Below, in pieces: positions 23,593 to 31,920 of a stretch of 64,000 nucleotides of DNA. The translations under genes were made by a program, and so were the position numbers. Where the stretch lies: contig JAUXVU010000018.1 of the NCBI GenBank assembly GCA_030680295.1, forward strand, positions 558,001 to 622,000. Reading direction: 5' to 3'. The notes beneath the pieces are model-generated. The model had not been told where the DNA came from and did no database searches. It saw only the letters and a list, made by a program, of their open reading frames with translations. How positions within the stretch are numbered: the first letter of the stretch is position 1; every line of letters starts with the position of its first letter. Source of the DNA: Moraxellaceae bacterium (lineage in GTDB: Bacteria; Pseudomonadota; Gammaproteobacteria; Pseudomonadales; Moraxellaceae).

Positions 23593-24288
23593 TTAGCGGC
23601 GCTGCCGTCTGGCCCAAGCCATTTCGATTTGTTTAGCTCGCAACAAGGACTCCAAAACCAAGTTTCGTTGATGTAAACAAAACTCTTCAACCAATTCCGC
23701 CGCCCGCTCACCCTGTCGCAACATGACTGCGTCTAAAACGCCCTTTAAGAAAGCGTATGACTCATCTAATTCACGCCGATTAACTTGCAGCGCCAAATAG
23801 AACGAACGCTGCATCGATGGCTGCAAGTCATCTAGCATGTCATCTAAAAATGGGTTGTTAGTGAAGTGTTGCGCACGGCGGAGGATATCAAAGCTTCCGT
23901 TATAAAAACTTTCGATATCTCGGCTTTGAACAGCTGTTTGCAGATCATTAACACCATTCATAAATGGCGCCAAGTCTTCTTGCCGCCATACTTCGGCAGT
24001 TTTGCGCACAATTAAACTGAAGATGAGCACGATGATTTCGTACAAACCTTTAATCATATGGGGTGACAACTCTGCCACCACCGCACCACGACGAGGGAAA
24101 ATTTCAACTAAGTGACGACGCTGTAAAATAAGCAGTGCTTCACGCACTGAGCCACGGCTCACTTGCAGTTCGGCAGCAATGCGCATTTCTTGAATGCGCT
24201 CGCCCTCGACCAAATCACCCGAGACGATTTGCTCACCCACATGCTGTGCAATTTGCAATGCCAAACTTTCTGTTGCGCGAAAACTCAT
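23593..24288 (-). CDS. GntR-family (FadR/FCD-type) transcriptional regulator
   Basis: A 231-residue regulator. The N-terminal winged helix is about 5-70 (IVSGDLVEGERIQEMRIAAELQVSRGSVREALLILQRRHLVEIFPRRGA), followed by an all-helical FCD-type effector domain (about 85-215). The start is placed at ATG 24288 (MSFRATES); an upstream TTG is possible. It lies nine bases before smc, a linkage I recall from Pseudomonas. It is divergent from cysI with about 217 bases between starts. A FadR-type inverted repeat lies in that gap. The effector is unknown. Confidence 0.88.
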   Translation of the reverse strand: MSFRATESLALQIAQHVGEQIVSGDLVEGERIQEMRIAAELQVSRGSVREALLILQRRHLVEIFPRRGAVVAELSPHMIKGLYEIIVLIFSLIVRKTAEVWRQEDLAPFMNGVNDLQTAVQSRDIESFYNGSFDILRRAQHFTNNPFLDDMLDDLQPSMQRSFYLALQVNRRELDESYAFLKGVLDAVMLRQGERAAELVEEFCLHQRNLVLESLLRAKQIEMAWARRQRR

Positions 24289-24371
24289 GCCCAGCAATCT
24301 CGTGTCATCAGGAGGTTAAAAACTCGAGCTATGCTAGCACAGCCAATGTCAGCCACCAGTCTAATGCATGA

Positions 24372-24382
24372 TTGTTGGACAA
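24372..24382. promoter_or_regulatory. candidate FadR-subfamily GntR operator
   Basis: TTGTTGGACAA fits the TNGTNNNACNA half-site-symmetric consensus described for FadR-type GntR regulators. It lies between divergent gntR and cysI, about 60 bases upstream of the cysI -35 box. Only six positions are fixed in the consensus, so a chance match in a gap of this size is possible (a few per cent). Confidence 0.4.
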
Positions 24383-24440
24383 ACGGTAATCAATTAATTT
24401 GATTATCAGTTTTGATGATAAAGAGACTCAGTAAATTCCA

Positions 24441-24470
24441 TTTTCACTGGTTTACAGCGACTGCTATGAT
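24441..24470 (+). promoter_or_regulatory. candidate sigma-70 promoter of cysI
   Basis: TTTTCA and TATGAT are separated by 18 bases, and TGC immediately before the -10 makes it an extended -10. Transcription would begin near 24477, giving a leader of about 29 bases before the cysI ATG. Confidence 0.55.
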
Positions 24471-24505
24471 GGCGGCCTATTTTGTATCCGCTGGGTAATA
24501 GCTCT

Positions 24506-26167
24506 ATGTATCGTTACGATGCCTTTGATCAACGAGTAGTCGATGATCGCGTGAATCAATTTCGCGACCAAACCGCTCGCTATTTAGCAGGCGATTTGAG
24601 TGAAGATCAATTTCGCCCTCTCCGCCTACAAAACGGCCTATACATTCAACGCTTTGCGCCCATGCTGCGTATTGCTGTGCCGTACGGCATGATGTCTAGC
24701 ACCCAGCTGCGTCGTATTGCTGACATCGCTCGTCGTTATGACCGTGGTTATGCGCATGTTAGTACACGCCAAAACATTCAGCTGAACTGGCCAAAGTTGG
24801 AAGATGTACCAGAAATTTTAGCGGAGCTAGCACAAGTTGAAATGCATGCCATTCAAACCAGTGGCAACTGTATTCGCAACACCACTACCGACCAATTTGC
24901 CGGTGTTGTGGCTGGCGAACTTGCCGACCCACGCCCAACCTGTGAGTTAATTCGCCAGTGGTCAACTTTCCACCCCGAATTTGCCTTCCTACCGCGTAAA
25001 TTTAAAATCGCTGTGAATGCTCATCCGGATGTAGATCGTGCAGCCACTCAGGTGCACGACATTGGTGTTTATCTGGTTAAAAATGCAGCCGGTGAGTTGG
25101 GTTATCGCATTTTGGTCGGTGGCGGCTTGGGTCGTACACCGATTGTTGGCGTCGTCATCAAAGACTTCCTGCCTCAGCAAGACCTTATTGCTTATTTAGA
25201 TGCGGTACTGCGGGTTTATAACCTGCATGGCCGTCGTGACAATAAGTACAAAGCACGCATTAAAATTTTGGTTAAAGCGTTAACGCCAGAAGTATTTGCC
25301 GAGCAAGTAGAAGCTGAGTTTGCTCACTTAAAAAATGGCCCGTTAACCGTACCAGCGGAAGAGTTTGATCGTCTGGCTAGCTTTTTTACCGAACCTGAAT
25401 ATGAAACATTGTCAGCCGAATCAGCCGCATTAAACCAAGCACGTCAAGCCGACCCTGCGTTTGATAACTGGTTGTCACGCAATACACATGCGCATAAAAA
25501 GCCAGGCTACCGCATTGTTACCCTGTCGCTAAAACGTACTGGCATTGCGCCAGGCGATATGACCAGCGAACAAATGGATGCCATTGCTGACTTGGCTGAT
25601 CGTTTTAGCTTTGGTGAGCTGCGTACCACACATGAACAAAACGTGGTGTTGTCTGATGTTCGCCAAGACGATCTGGCTGAGCTGTATCAGGCACTAAAAG
25701 GCTTGGGCTTTGACACGGCTAATATTGGCTTTTTGACGAATATTATTTGTTGCCCCGGCGGCGACTATTGCTCACTAGCAAATGCCAAATCCATTCCTAT
25801 TGCTGATCAAATTCAACGTCGTTATGACGACTTGGAAGAAGTTTATGATCTTGGCCCAATTGACCTAAATATCTCGGGTTGCATGAATGCTTGTGGCCAC
25901 CACCACGTTGGTCACATCGGCATTTTAGGTGTGGACAAAAAAGGCGCTGAGTTCTACCAAGTTAGTCTTGGTGGCAGCGCCGATCATGATGCCAGCATCG
26001 GTAATATTTTAGGCCCATCGTTTGAAGCTGACGACATGGCCAGCGTCATTGAAGAAATTTTGAACACCTATTTAGATCTTCGCCAAGACGGTGAAACATT
26101 CTTGCAGACCTACCGCCGAGTCGGTATTGAACCGTTTAAGGAGCGCGTTTATGCCAACGCTGATTAA
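24506..26167 (+). CDS. cysI: sulfite reductase hemoprotein-type (nitrite/sulfite reductase)
   Basis: Sirohaem and 4Fe-4S reductase of 553 residues that reduces sulfite to sulfide in cysteine synthesis. Two duplicated ferredoxin-like halves are visible (RQNIQLNWPKLEDVPEIL in the first). The cluster ligands are C-x5-C in CCPGGDYC and C-x3-C in CMNACGHHHVGHIG near the C-terminus. ATG 24506 (MYRYDAFDQ) is preferred over an upstream TTG. The following DUF934 gene overlaps its 3' end by 17 bases, a pair also found in Pseudomonas. No cysJ flavoprotein is adjacent, so the electron donor may be ferredoxin (inference). Confidence 0.92.
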   Translation: MYRYDAFDQRVVDDRVNQFRDQTARYLAGDLSEDQFRPLRLQNGLYIQRFAPMLRIAVPYGMMSSTQLRRIADIARRYDRGYAHVSTRQNIQLNWPKLEDVPEILAELAQVEMHAIQTSGNCIRNTTTDQFAGVVAGELADPRPTCELIRQWSTFHPEFAFLPRKFKIAVNAHPDVDRAATQVHDIGVYLVKNAAGELGYRILVGGGLGRTPIVGVVIKDFLPQQDLIAYLDAVLRVYNLHGRRDNKYKARIKILVKALTPEVFAEQVEAEFAHLKNGPLTVPAEEFDRLASFFTEPEYETLSAESAALNQARQADPAFDNWLSRNTHAHKKPGYRIVTLSLKRTGIAPGDMTSEQMDAIADLADRFSFGELRTTHEQNVVLSDVRQDDLAELYQALKGLGFDTANIGFLTNIICCPGGDYCSLANAKSIPIADQIQRRYDDLEEVYDLGPIDLNISGCMNACGHHHVGHIGILGVDKKGAEFYQVSLGGSADHDASIGNILGPSFEADDMASVIEEILNTYLDLRQDGETFLQTYRRVGIEPFKERVYANAD

Positions 26168-26651
26168 GGGCAGTGAAATTGCGCAAAACACCTATGTACA
26201 AATTGATGCCGTCGACGGCCACCTGTCATTGCCCATGCAGGATGTGTTAGTTGGTTTAAGCACTTGGCAGCAACATCGCGAGCAACTATTAGCGCACCCA
26301 CTGCGTAAGGGTGTGTTTTTGGAGTCTGACCAATTTGCCGAAAGTTTGGCGCAAGACTGCCAAAAGCTTGACCTCATTGCTGTCAACTTCCCTGCCTTTG
26401 CTGATGGTCGCGGCTACTCCACTGCGTACTTACTACGTACACGTTATGGTTATACCGGTGAGTTACGCGCCATGGGTGATGTCTTCAAAGACACGCTGTT
26501 TTATCAGCGCCGTGTTGGTTTTGACGCCCATGTGGTACCCGATGATAAAGACGCTTTAGTGGCGATTAAGGGTCTAGAAGACTTTGCTGAAACCTATCAG
26601 CATTCAGCAGATAACAAGGCATCTGTTTACGCCAGACGCCGTAACGCTTAA
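26151..26651 (+). CDS. DUF934 family protein, sulfite reductase partner
   Basis: A 166-residue soluble protein typical of DUF934: GVFLESDQFAESLAQDC, DLIAVNFPAFADGRGYSTAYLLRTRYGYTGELRA and GDVFKDTLFYQRRVGFD. It starts 17 bases inside the cysI 3' end. Family members are almost always encoded beside cysI-type reductases and are annotated as oxidoreductase-related, but the biochemical role is not established. The stop is four bases from the convergent exbD stop. Confidence 0.88.
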   Translation: MPTLIKGSEIAQNTYVQIDAVDGHLSLPMQDVLVGLSTWQQHREQLLAHPLRKGVFLESDQFAESLAQDCQKLDLIAVNFPAFADGRGYSTAYLLRTRYGYTGELRAMGDVFKDTLFYQRRVGFDAHVVPDDKDALVAIKGLEDFAETYQHSADNKASVYARRRNA

Positions 26652-26655
26652 AGCT

Positions 26656-27069
26656 TTATTTTGCAGGCACAGGGTCGGTGACAAAGCCAATTTTCGCCAA
26701 CCCTGCGCCAGCCGCTGCAGCCAATACCTGTGCTACCACGTCATATGACGTAGTTTTATCAGCACGAAAATGCACTTCATCTTCTGCTGAAAACTGACTC
26801 AACACTCTCTCTAAATCTGCCAAGCTTACAGCCTGCTGATTAACAGATACTGCACCACTTGCCTCAATAACCAATTCGATCGGCTTACCAGCCGGAGCCA
26901 CTTGCTGACTGCTGGCCTGCGGTAAATCTACTTTCACGGCCTGAGTCATCAGTGGCGCAGTAATCATAAAAATAATCAGCAACACCAACATCACATCAAT
27001 AAAAGGCACCATATTGATTTCAGCATTTGCTTCAATCTCTTCGCCTTTTTCAAATGAGCCAAAAGCCAT
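26656..27069 (-). CDS. exbD: biopolymer transport protein ExbD
   Basis: Single-pass component of the TonB energising motor, 137 residues. The transmembrane segment starts with the protonatable aspartate in INMVPFIDVMLVLLIIFMITAP. The periplasmic domain runs from about 45 to the end with the LSQFSAEDEVHFRADKTTSYDVV segment. It is two bases after exbB and ends convergent with DUF934. Confidence 0.93.
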   Translation of the reverse strand: MAFGSFEKGEEIEANAEINMVPFIDVMLVLLIIFMITAPLMTQAVKVDLPQASSQQVAPAGKPIELVIEASGAVSVNQQAVSLADLERVLSQFSAEDEVHFRADKTTSYDVVAQVLAAAAGAGLAKIGFVTDPVPAK

Positions 27070-27071
27070 GA

Positions 27072-27839
27072 TTAGTTGACTCCCTGCTCGGGCAGTTGTG
27101 CACTTCGAGCACGAGAAATTACACGATCACTGGTGTTATGAAAGTCACTCAGCAAACTGCCAGTCGCTAGGCCAGTTGATAAGAAGGCAAAGACATCATG
27201 CGCAAAGCCATTAAGGCTGACCAAGGTATTACGGTTCAAACGCACGAATACGTTATATGCAACGGCTGCCGGAATGGCGACTGCCAAACCAAGGCCAGTC
27301 ATAATCAACGCTTCACCAATTGGACCGGCAACTTGATCCAAACCACCCTGGCCGCTAGCACCAATGGCTAACAGTGCATGGTAAATACCCCACACAGTAC
27401 CAAAAAGACCAACAAAAGGTGCACTCGAGGCCACCGTGGCCAAAAACGTTAATCCACTTTCCAATCTAGCCTTATCTTGATCGATAGCACGCTTCAGTGA
27501 GCGCGTTAAAAAGTCCTCTGCGGAACCTGCCTCAATCAAGCTATTTTGATTACGAGCTTGGTGCTGCTCAACAGCGGTAAAGCCGTGGTGCACCAAATGA
27601 GAAAATGGATCGGTAATGCCTGTACTACGCAATTTACGAGCAACCGCTTCTAGACTGGGAGACGCCCAAAAATCCTTCACAAAATCACGTGAGCGGTCAC
27701 GCGTTTTAAAGTACTGCCAAGACTTGGTCATGATGTAGTACCAAGTACCAATCGACATAACGACCAATACCGTCAGCACAAACCAAGCAACACCATCCGC
27801 TTGCGCTAAAAAACTTTGAAACCCCATTGAGTTGTTCAT
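27072..27839 (-). CDS. exbB: biopolymer transport protein ExbB (MotA/TolQ/ExbB channel)
   Basis: Inner-membrane proton channel subunit of the TonB system, 255 residues. Three transmembrane segments: about 17-38, 130-155 (ATVASSAPFVGLFGTVWGIYHAL) and 175-197 (GEALIMTGLGLAVAIPAAVAYN), with a cytoplasmic loop between the first two. GLFGTVWG and EAL-T-GLG-A-IPA are conserved channel motifs. Spaced four bases after tonB and two before exbD. Confidence 0.94.
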   Translation of the reverse strand: MNNSMGFQSFLAQADGVAWFVLTVLVVMSIGTWYYIMTKSWQYFKTRDRSRDFVKDFWASPSLEAVARKLRSTGITDPFSHLVHHGFTAVEQHQARNQNSLIEAGSAEDFLTRSLKRAIDQDKARLESGLTFLATVASSAPFVGLFGTVWGIYHALLAIGASGQGGLDQVAGPIGEALIMTGLGLAVAIPAAVAYNVFVRLNRNTLVSLNGFAHDVFAFLSTGLATGSLLSDFHNTSDRVISRARSAQLPEQGVN

Positions 27840-27843
27840 CTCA

Positions 27844-28509
27844 TCACCGTGTCAAATTAAACGTAATGGGCACAATCACCCACTCAGAAATTGCAATATC
27901 ACCACGCCTTGCAGGCACAAAGCGCCAACGTTTGACTGCGTCTAACGCTGCCTGATCTAAACGAGAATAGCCACTGGATTGATGTAGTTGTACTTGTAAA
28001 GCATTGCCCGTCTCACTCACTTGTACTCGTAGTAACACCCTTCCCGCCTCATTTAAACGGCGTGACTGCATTGGATAGGCAGGGGAAGGATTATTCAAAT
28101 AAGCCGCGTCAAAACGGGGGGCTACGACAGACGAATTCAATGCAGCAGCACTTTCATTTGCGGCTGCTGCAGAAGCTTGAACCACTTCATTTACTGGCTC
28201 TGGTTTAGGCTCTGCCGGTTTGGGCTCGGCCTTAACAGGTGCTGGCGCATCTGTCTTAACGCGTTTTACTTCGGCTTTTTTAGGCTCTGGTACGACTGGT
28301 TTTGGTATAGGCGGCTTAGGCACTGGTTGCGGCTGAATCACTTCCGCGGCAGCGGGCAGCATACGCACTGAAAGACTAGCAACTTGAGGAGGGACCACCT
28401 GAGTACTTTGCCAATAAATGCCTGCAAAAACTGTCGCATGCAACAAAACGGCAACCGCTAAGCCGATGGCATTAGCAGGTTTGGTCAGTTCAGTTGAGTG
28501 GTTCGCCAT
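27844..28509 (-). CDS. tonB: energy transducer TonB
   Basis: Transmits proton-motive force from ExbBD to outer-membrane receptors. It has 221 residues. An N-terminal transmembrane anchor (about 14-34) is followed by a Pro/Lys/Glu-rich spacer (PQPVPKPPIPKPVVPEPKKAE) and the C-terminal domain with NPSPAYPMQSRRLNEAGRVLLRV and SSGYSRLDQAALDAVKRWRF. The ATG at 28509 is chosen because two upstream in-frame ATGs fall in or right next to the predicted -10 box. No clear Shine-Dalgarno is seen. Confidence 0.92.
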   Translation of the reverse strand: MANHSTELTKPANAIGLAVAVLLHATVFAGIYWQSTQVVPPQVASLSVRMLPAAAEVIQPQPVPKPPIPKPVVPEPKKAEVKRVKTDAPAPVKAEPKPAEPKPEPVNEVVQASAAAANESAAALNSSVVAPRFDAAYLNNPSPAYPMQSRRLNEAGRVLLRVQVSETGNALQVQLHQSSGYSRLDQAALDAVKRWRFVPARRGDIAISEWVIVPITFNLTR

Positions 28510-28525
28510 AACAGTCATGGCCGGC

Positions 28526-28554
28526 ATGATAATTTAAATGAGAATGATTACCAA
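28526..28554 (-). promoter_or_regulatory. candidate tonB promoter
   Basis: On the minus strand, TTGGTA (28549-28554) and TATCAT (28526-28531) are separated by exactly 17 bases. Transcription would start about ten bases before the chosen tonB ATG. Confidence 0.55.
28534..28552. promoter_or_regulatory. candidate Fur box in the tonB promoter
   Basis: TTAAATGAGAATGATTACC matches 13 of 19 positions of the Fur consensus GATAATGATAATCATTATC. It fills the spacer between the predicted -35 and -10, so Fur-Fe2+ binding would block RNA polymerase. Iron repression of tonB-exbB-exbD is the usual pattern in gammaproteobacteria. Confidence 0.6.
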
Positions 28555-28586
28555 GAAGATAAAGCAATTTAATGGCTTAATTTGTA

Positions 28587-30464
28587 CTACTGCTTACGTC
28601 GCCTGCGCCATAAGGTGGTTCGGCTAATGCCCAAAACCTTGGCAGCTGCCGTTAAATCTCCTTGGCAATCAGAAACCACCTGCTCGATAGACAAACTCTC
28701 GGTGCCTTCAAGCTTGGAGACTGCATGCGCAGCAGAGCGGCCAAACTCAGGCAGCATGGCAAATAATAATGGTGAGTTGAGCGTAGGCTCCATGGCATAA
28801 CAAACCACCACTCGCTCACATAAGTTTTCTAATTCGCGCACATTACCGGGCCAGTCATAATCTTCGCTGTGTTGCAAAATCCAATCTAGCAAGGGCGCCA
28901 AAGGCGCCGACATACCATGCCGCGTTAATTCACGACGCAGCAGCTGCTCGGCCAGCAACGCCATATCACTGCCACGCTCACGCAGAGCCGGCAGCTGTAA
29001 GCGCAAAATATTAAGCCGGTAATACAAATCAGCACGAAACTGACCTTGGACTACCGCCTGATCAAGGTCGACATGGGTAGCAGCAATCACGCGGATATTG
29101 ATCGGCGTTGGCTCTGTTGAGCCCAAGCGAATCACTTCGCGCTCCTGCAATACACGTAATAGTCTGGTTTGCAGGCTGATTGGCATGTCGCCAATCTCAT
29201 CCAAAAACAAGGTGCCTTTATCCGCCAGCTCAATCAGGCCTGGCTTACCACCACGACGACTGCCAGTAAAAGCACCTTCCTCATAACCAAATAGCTCACT
29301 CTCTAACAGGTTTTCTGGCAAGGCCGCACAATTCAGCGCCACAAATGGAAAGGCCTTACGGGCACTAGCACGATGAATACCTTGTGCAAATAACTCTTTA
29401 CCCGTACCGGACTCACCCTGAATTAACACCCCAGAATCTGACTCAGCAAAACGTTGCGCCAGACTTTTAACCCACTTCATTACGTCGGACTCACCAACAA
29501 TGTCATCAATCAACCAGCGCGCTTGGAATTGTTTATTCACATTGGCGCGGCGTAGACGGCGCCCCGCCTCATCAATACGGCTGGCTTCTTGAAACGTTAA
29601 TAAGGCCCCGGTGGTTTTATCACCCTCCAACAAGGGCAAACGATTAATCACCAAGTTGCGACCTTTATAAGCAACTACTTCATCACGACGGACAACACCG
29701 TCTGCTAATACATGGGCCAGCGATAAACTGGCGGCTAACGATGACAAGGCTCTGCCTTTTGCCCAGTCAGCCACCACACCAATGAGCTGCTCAGCCGCTG
29801 GGTTCATCGCCAGCACCTGCTCTTGGGCATCAACTGCAATCACCCCTTCGTTCAGGCTGGCCAAAACCTGCGTGAGCTGATCACGCTTGGCTGCCTCCAC
29901 GCGGGTTATTTCTAAACGTTCCATGGCATCATCAATGGCTTGTCGGATGGCCGTCTCGGAATAAATCAGTACCCCCGGCAGCCCATAATGATTAGCCAAA
30001 TGCACAATCTGACTGGAGCCGACAATAACAACACCCGGTTGCACACTCAGCTCTTTCAGAATCAGCTCGGCATCTTGGTGATTATGATATGGACGCTGCT
30101 CTAGGCTTAAATTGAGCACTGGGCGCATGGCGGAGAACTCATCACCTAAACCCACCCGTGTGACAATCACAATGCGCTGACCAAAACGGCGGGCCTGAAT
30201 CAGCGCCTGCATGATGTCAAAACCACCGACCCTGATTTGCACCACCGGCTGACTAATCGCTGTGCGTAATGTCTTTGCGCTAGCGCCAGCGGCAACCACA
30301 GCAAACGGTCTACTAGCGCTGGCTAATGTTTGTAAGGTTTCAATCGCCTCATCAAGTGCTGCATCAACAATTCGGAAATCTGCAACTGCTGAATAGGCCG
30401 GCACAATGGCGCGAATTTGCTCCGCTAAATAACGGGTGGCAACGACTACCAATAATGGCTTCAT
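28587..30464 (-). CDS. prpR: propionate catabolism sigma-54 activator PrpR
   Basis: Sigma-54-dependent enhancer-binding protein of 625 residues. Order: PrpR_N sensor domain (about 1-180, 2-methylcitrate-binding in the family), PAS domain (about 200-300, [28 protein letters not shown]), AAA+ domain with Walker A GESGTGKE, the sigma-54 contact loop GAFTGS and Walker B LFLDEIG, then a Fis-type HTH at the C-terminus ([23 protein letters not shown] region). Divergent from prpC with 233 bases between starts; the intergenic palindrome probably also affects its own expression. Confidence 0.95.
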   Translation of the reverse strand: MKPLLVVVATRYLAEQIRAIVPAYSAVADFRIVDAALDEAIETLQTLASASRPFAVVAAGASAKTLRTAISQPVVQIRVGGFDIMQALIQARRFGQRIVIVTRVGLGDEFSAMRPVLNLSLEQRPYHNHQDAELILKELSVQPGVVIVGSSQIVHLANHYGLPGVLIYSETAIRQAIDDAMERLEITRVEAAKRDQLTQVLASLNEGVIAVDAQEQVLAMNPAAEQLIGVVADWAKGRALSSLAASLSLAHVLADGVVRRDEVVAYKGRNLVINRLPLLEGDKTTGALLTFQEASRIDEAGRRLRRANVNKQFQARWLIDDIVGESDVMKWVKSLAQRFAESDSGVLIQGESGTGKELFAQGIHRASARKAFPFVALNCAALPENLLESELFGYEEGAFTGSRRGGKPGLIELADKGTLFLDEIGDMPISLQTRLLRVLQEREVIRLGSTEPTPINIRVIAATHVDLDQAVVQGQFRADLYYRLNILRLQLPALRERGSDMALLAEQLLRRELTRHGMSAPLAPLLDWILQHSEDYDWPGNVRELENLCERVVVCYAMEPTLNSPLLFAMLPEFGRSAAHAVSKLEGTESLSIEQVVSDCQGDLTAAAKVLGISRTTLWRRRRKQ

Positions 30465-30484
30465 GTTTCACTCTTGAGACATAC

Positions 30485-30501
30485 GTTTCATAAATTGAAA
30501 C
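30485..30501. promoter_or_regulatory. palindromic candidate PrpR operator
   Basis: GTTTCATAAATTGAAAC is a 17-base perfect palindrome apart from its centre. Further GTTTCA or TGAAAC half-sites lie at 30465-30470 and 30515-30520, with a related GCGAAAC near 30507. The cluster is about 100 bases upstream of the sigma-54 promoter, the usual enhancer distance. Assignment to PrpR is inferred from location. Confidence 0.6.
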
Positions 30502-30596
30502 ATGAGCGAAACACTGAAACAATAAATTCCTTGCAAAATCTACGTCATAATAAATAACTACATTAAATACAATAACTTGGCGTTCATCGCTAAAAC

Positions 30597-30612
30597 TGGC
30601 ACAACATCTGCT
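30597..30612 (+). promoter_or_regulatory. sigma-54 (-24/-12) promoter of the prp operon
   Basis: TGGCACAACATCTGCT matches TGGCAC-N5-YTGCW at every conserved position, with correct GG to GC spacing. Transcription would begin near 30622, leaving about 75 bases of leader before prpC. Fits control by the divergent sigma-54 activator PrpR. Confidence 0.8.
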
Positions 30613-30697
30613 ATGCATTGAACTAGTAAAAACTACGTGTAAATTAGCGTAGACTCGATGACTCGAAAAAACCACATCCTCTGACAGGAGATTCACC

Positions 30698-31849
30698 ATG
30701 TCTGACGCACAAGTCGTGCTACCAAAAGCCAAGAAATCCGTTGCCTTATCAGGCGTTGCAGCCGGCAATACCGCGTTATGTACGGTAGGACGCACTGGTA
30801 ATGACCTGCACTACCGTGGATATGACATTCTTGAGTTGGCTGCACAGTGCGAATTCGAAGAAGTGGCTTACCTTTTAGTACATGGCAAATTACCGAATAA
30901 GGCTGAACTGGCTGGTTATAAGAAAAAACTGAAGAGCCTGCGTGGTTTACCCGCTTCCGTTAAAGCAGTTTTAGAAGCCCTGCCAGCCGCCGCCCACCCT
31001 ATGGATGTCATGCGTAGTGGTGTTTCTGCACTGGGTTGCACACTGCCGGAAAAAGATGACCACAACATTGCTGGTGCCCGCGATATTGCTGACCGCTTAA
31101 TGGCCTCTTTGGGCTCCATGCTGTTGTACTGGTACCACTTCTCTACCAATGGCAAACGCATTGAAGTTGAAACTGATGACGATTCTATTGGTGGTCACTT
31201 CTTGCATTTGTTACACGGTGAAAAACCATCGGATGAGTGGGTTCGTGCGATGCACACCTCGCTGAATCTTTATGCCGAACATGAATTTAACGCCTCGACT
31301 TTTACCAGCCGTGTTATCGCCGGTACTGGTTCAGACATGTACTCCGCCATTACGGGTGCCATTGGTGCATTACGTGGTCCTAAGCACGGTGGAGCTAACG
31401 AAGTCGCGTTTGAAATTCAAAAGCGTTACGAGAACCCAGATCAAGCAGAAGCTGACATTAAAGAACGTGTCGGCCGTAAAGAAGTCGTGATTGGCTTTGG
31501 TCACCCGGTCTACACCATTTCCGACCCACGCAACAAAGTCATTAAAGAAGTAGCACATCAGTTGTCGTTAGCTGAAGGCGACACCAAGATGTATGACATC
31601 GCCGAACGTCTTGAAAGTGTGATGTGGGACATCAAAAAAATGTTCCCGAACTTGGATTGGTTCAGTGCCGTTAGTTACCACGTAATGGGTGTACCCACTG
31701 CCATGTTCACACCATTGTTCGTGATTGCGCGCACCTCCGGCTGGAGCGCTCACGTCATCGAACAGCGTATTGACGGCAAAATCATTCGCCCATCGGCCAA
31801 TTACAATGGCCCAGAAGACTTGGCCTTTGTGCCAATTGATCAGCGCTAA
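30698..31849 (+). CDS. prpC: 2-methylcitrate synthase
   Basis: Condenses propionyl-CoA with oxaloacetate. A 383-residue citrate-synthase-fold protein, shorter than housekeeping citrate synthase. [16 protein letters not shown]-like N-terminus reads [29 protein letters not shown], a PrpC feature. Active-site histidines lie in [18 protein letters not shown] and [10 protein letters not shown], and the C-terminal [20 protein letters not shown] closes the family match. AGGAGA precedes the ATG. First gene of the sigma-54 operon. Confidence 0.95.
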   Translation: MSDAQVVLPKAKKSVALSGVAAGNTALCTVGRTGNDLHYRGYDILELAAQCEFEEVAYLLVHGKLPNKAELAGYKKKLKSLRGLPASVKAVLEALPAAAHPMDVMRSGVSALGCTLPEKDDHNIAGARDIADRLMASLGSMLLYWYHFSTNGKRIEVETDDDSIGGHFLHLLHGEKPSDEWVRAMHTSLNLYAEHEFNASTFTSRVIAGTGSDMYSAITGAIGALRGPKHGGANEVAFEIQKRYENPDQAEADIKERVGRKEVVIGFGHPVYTISDPRNKVIKEVAHQLSLAEGDTKMYDIAERLESVMWDIKKMFPNLDWFSAVSYHVMGVPTAMFTPLFVIARTSGWSAHVIEQRIDGKIIRPSANYNGPEDLAFVPIDQR

Positions 31850-31861
31850 TTCATTAGCCAA

Positions 31862-31887
31862 AAAGGGAGACGTCACAGTCTCCCTTT
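31862..31887 (+). other. prpC-acnD intercistronic hairpin
   Basis: AAAGGGAGAC and GTCTCCCTTT form a perfect 10-bp stem around a GTCACA loop, 13 bases after the prpC stop. No proper U-tract follows (CCCATTATT), so it looks more like an RNA-stability element or partial terminator that sets prpC above acnD than a full stop. Confidence 0.6.
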
Positions 31888-31920
31888 CCCATTATTGATC
31901 AACAAATTTGAGAAGCCGCC

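Noticed and set aside
24310-24402. 23-codon frame after AGGAGG upstream of cysI, considered as a leader peptide
   Set aside because: Spacing of 15 bases to the ATG is too long, and the predicted cysI promoter (24441-24470) lies downstream, so it would not be in that transcript.
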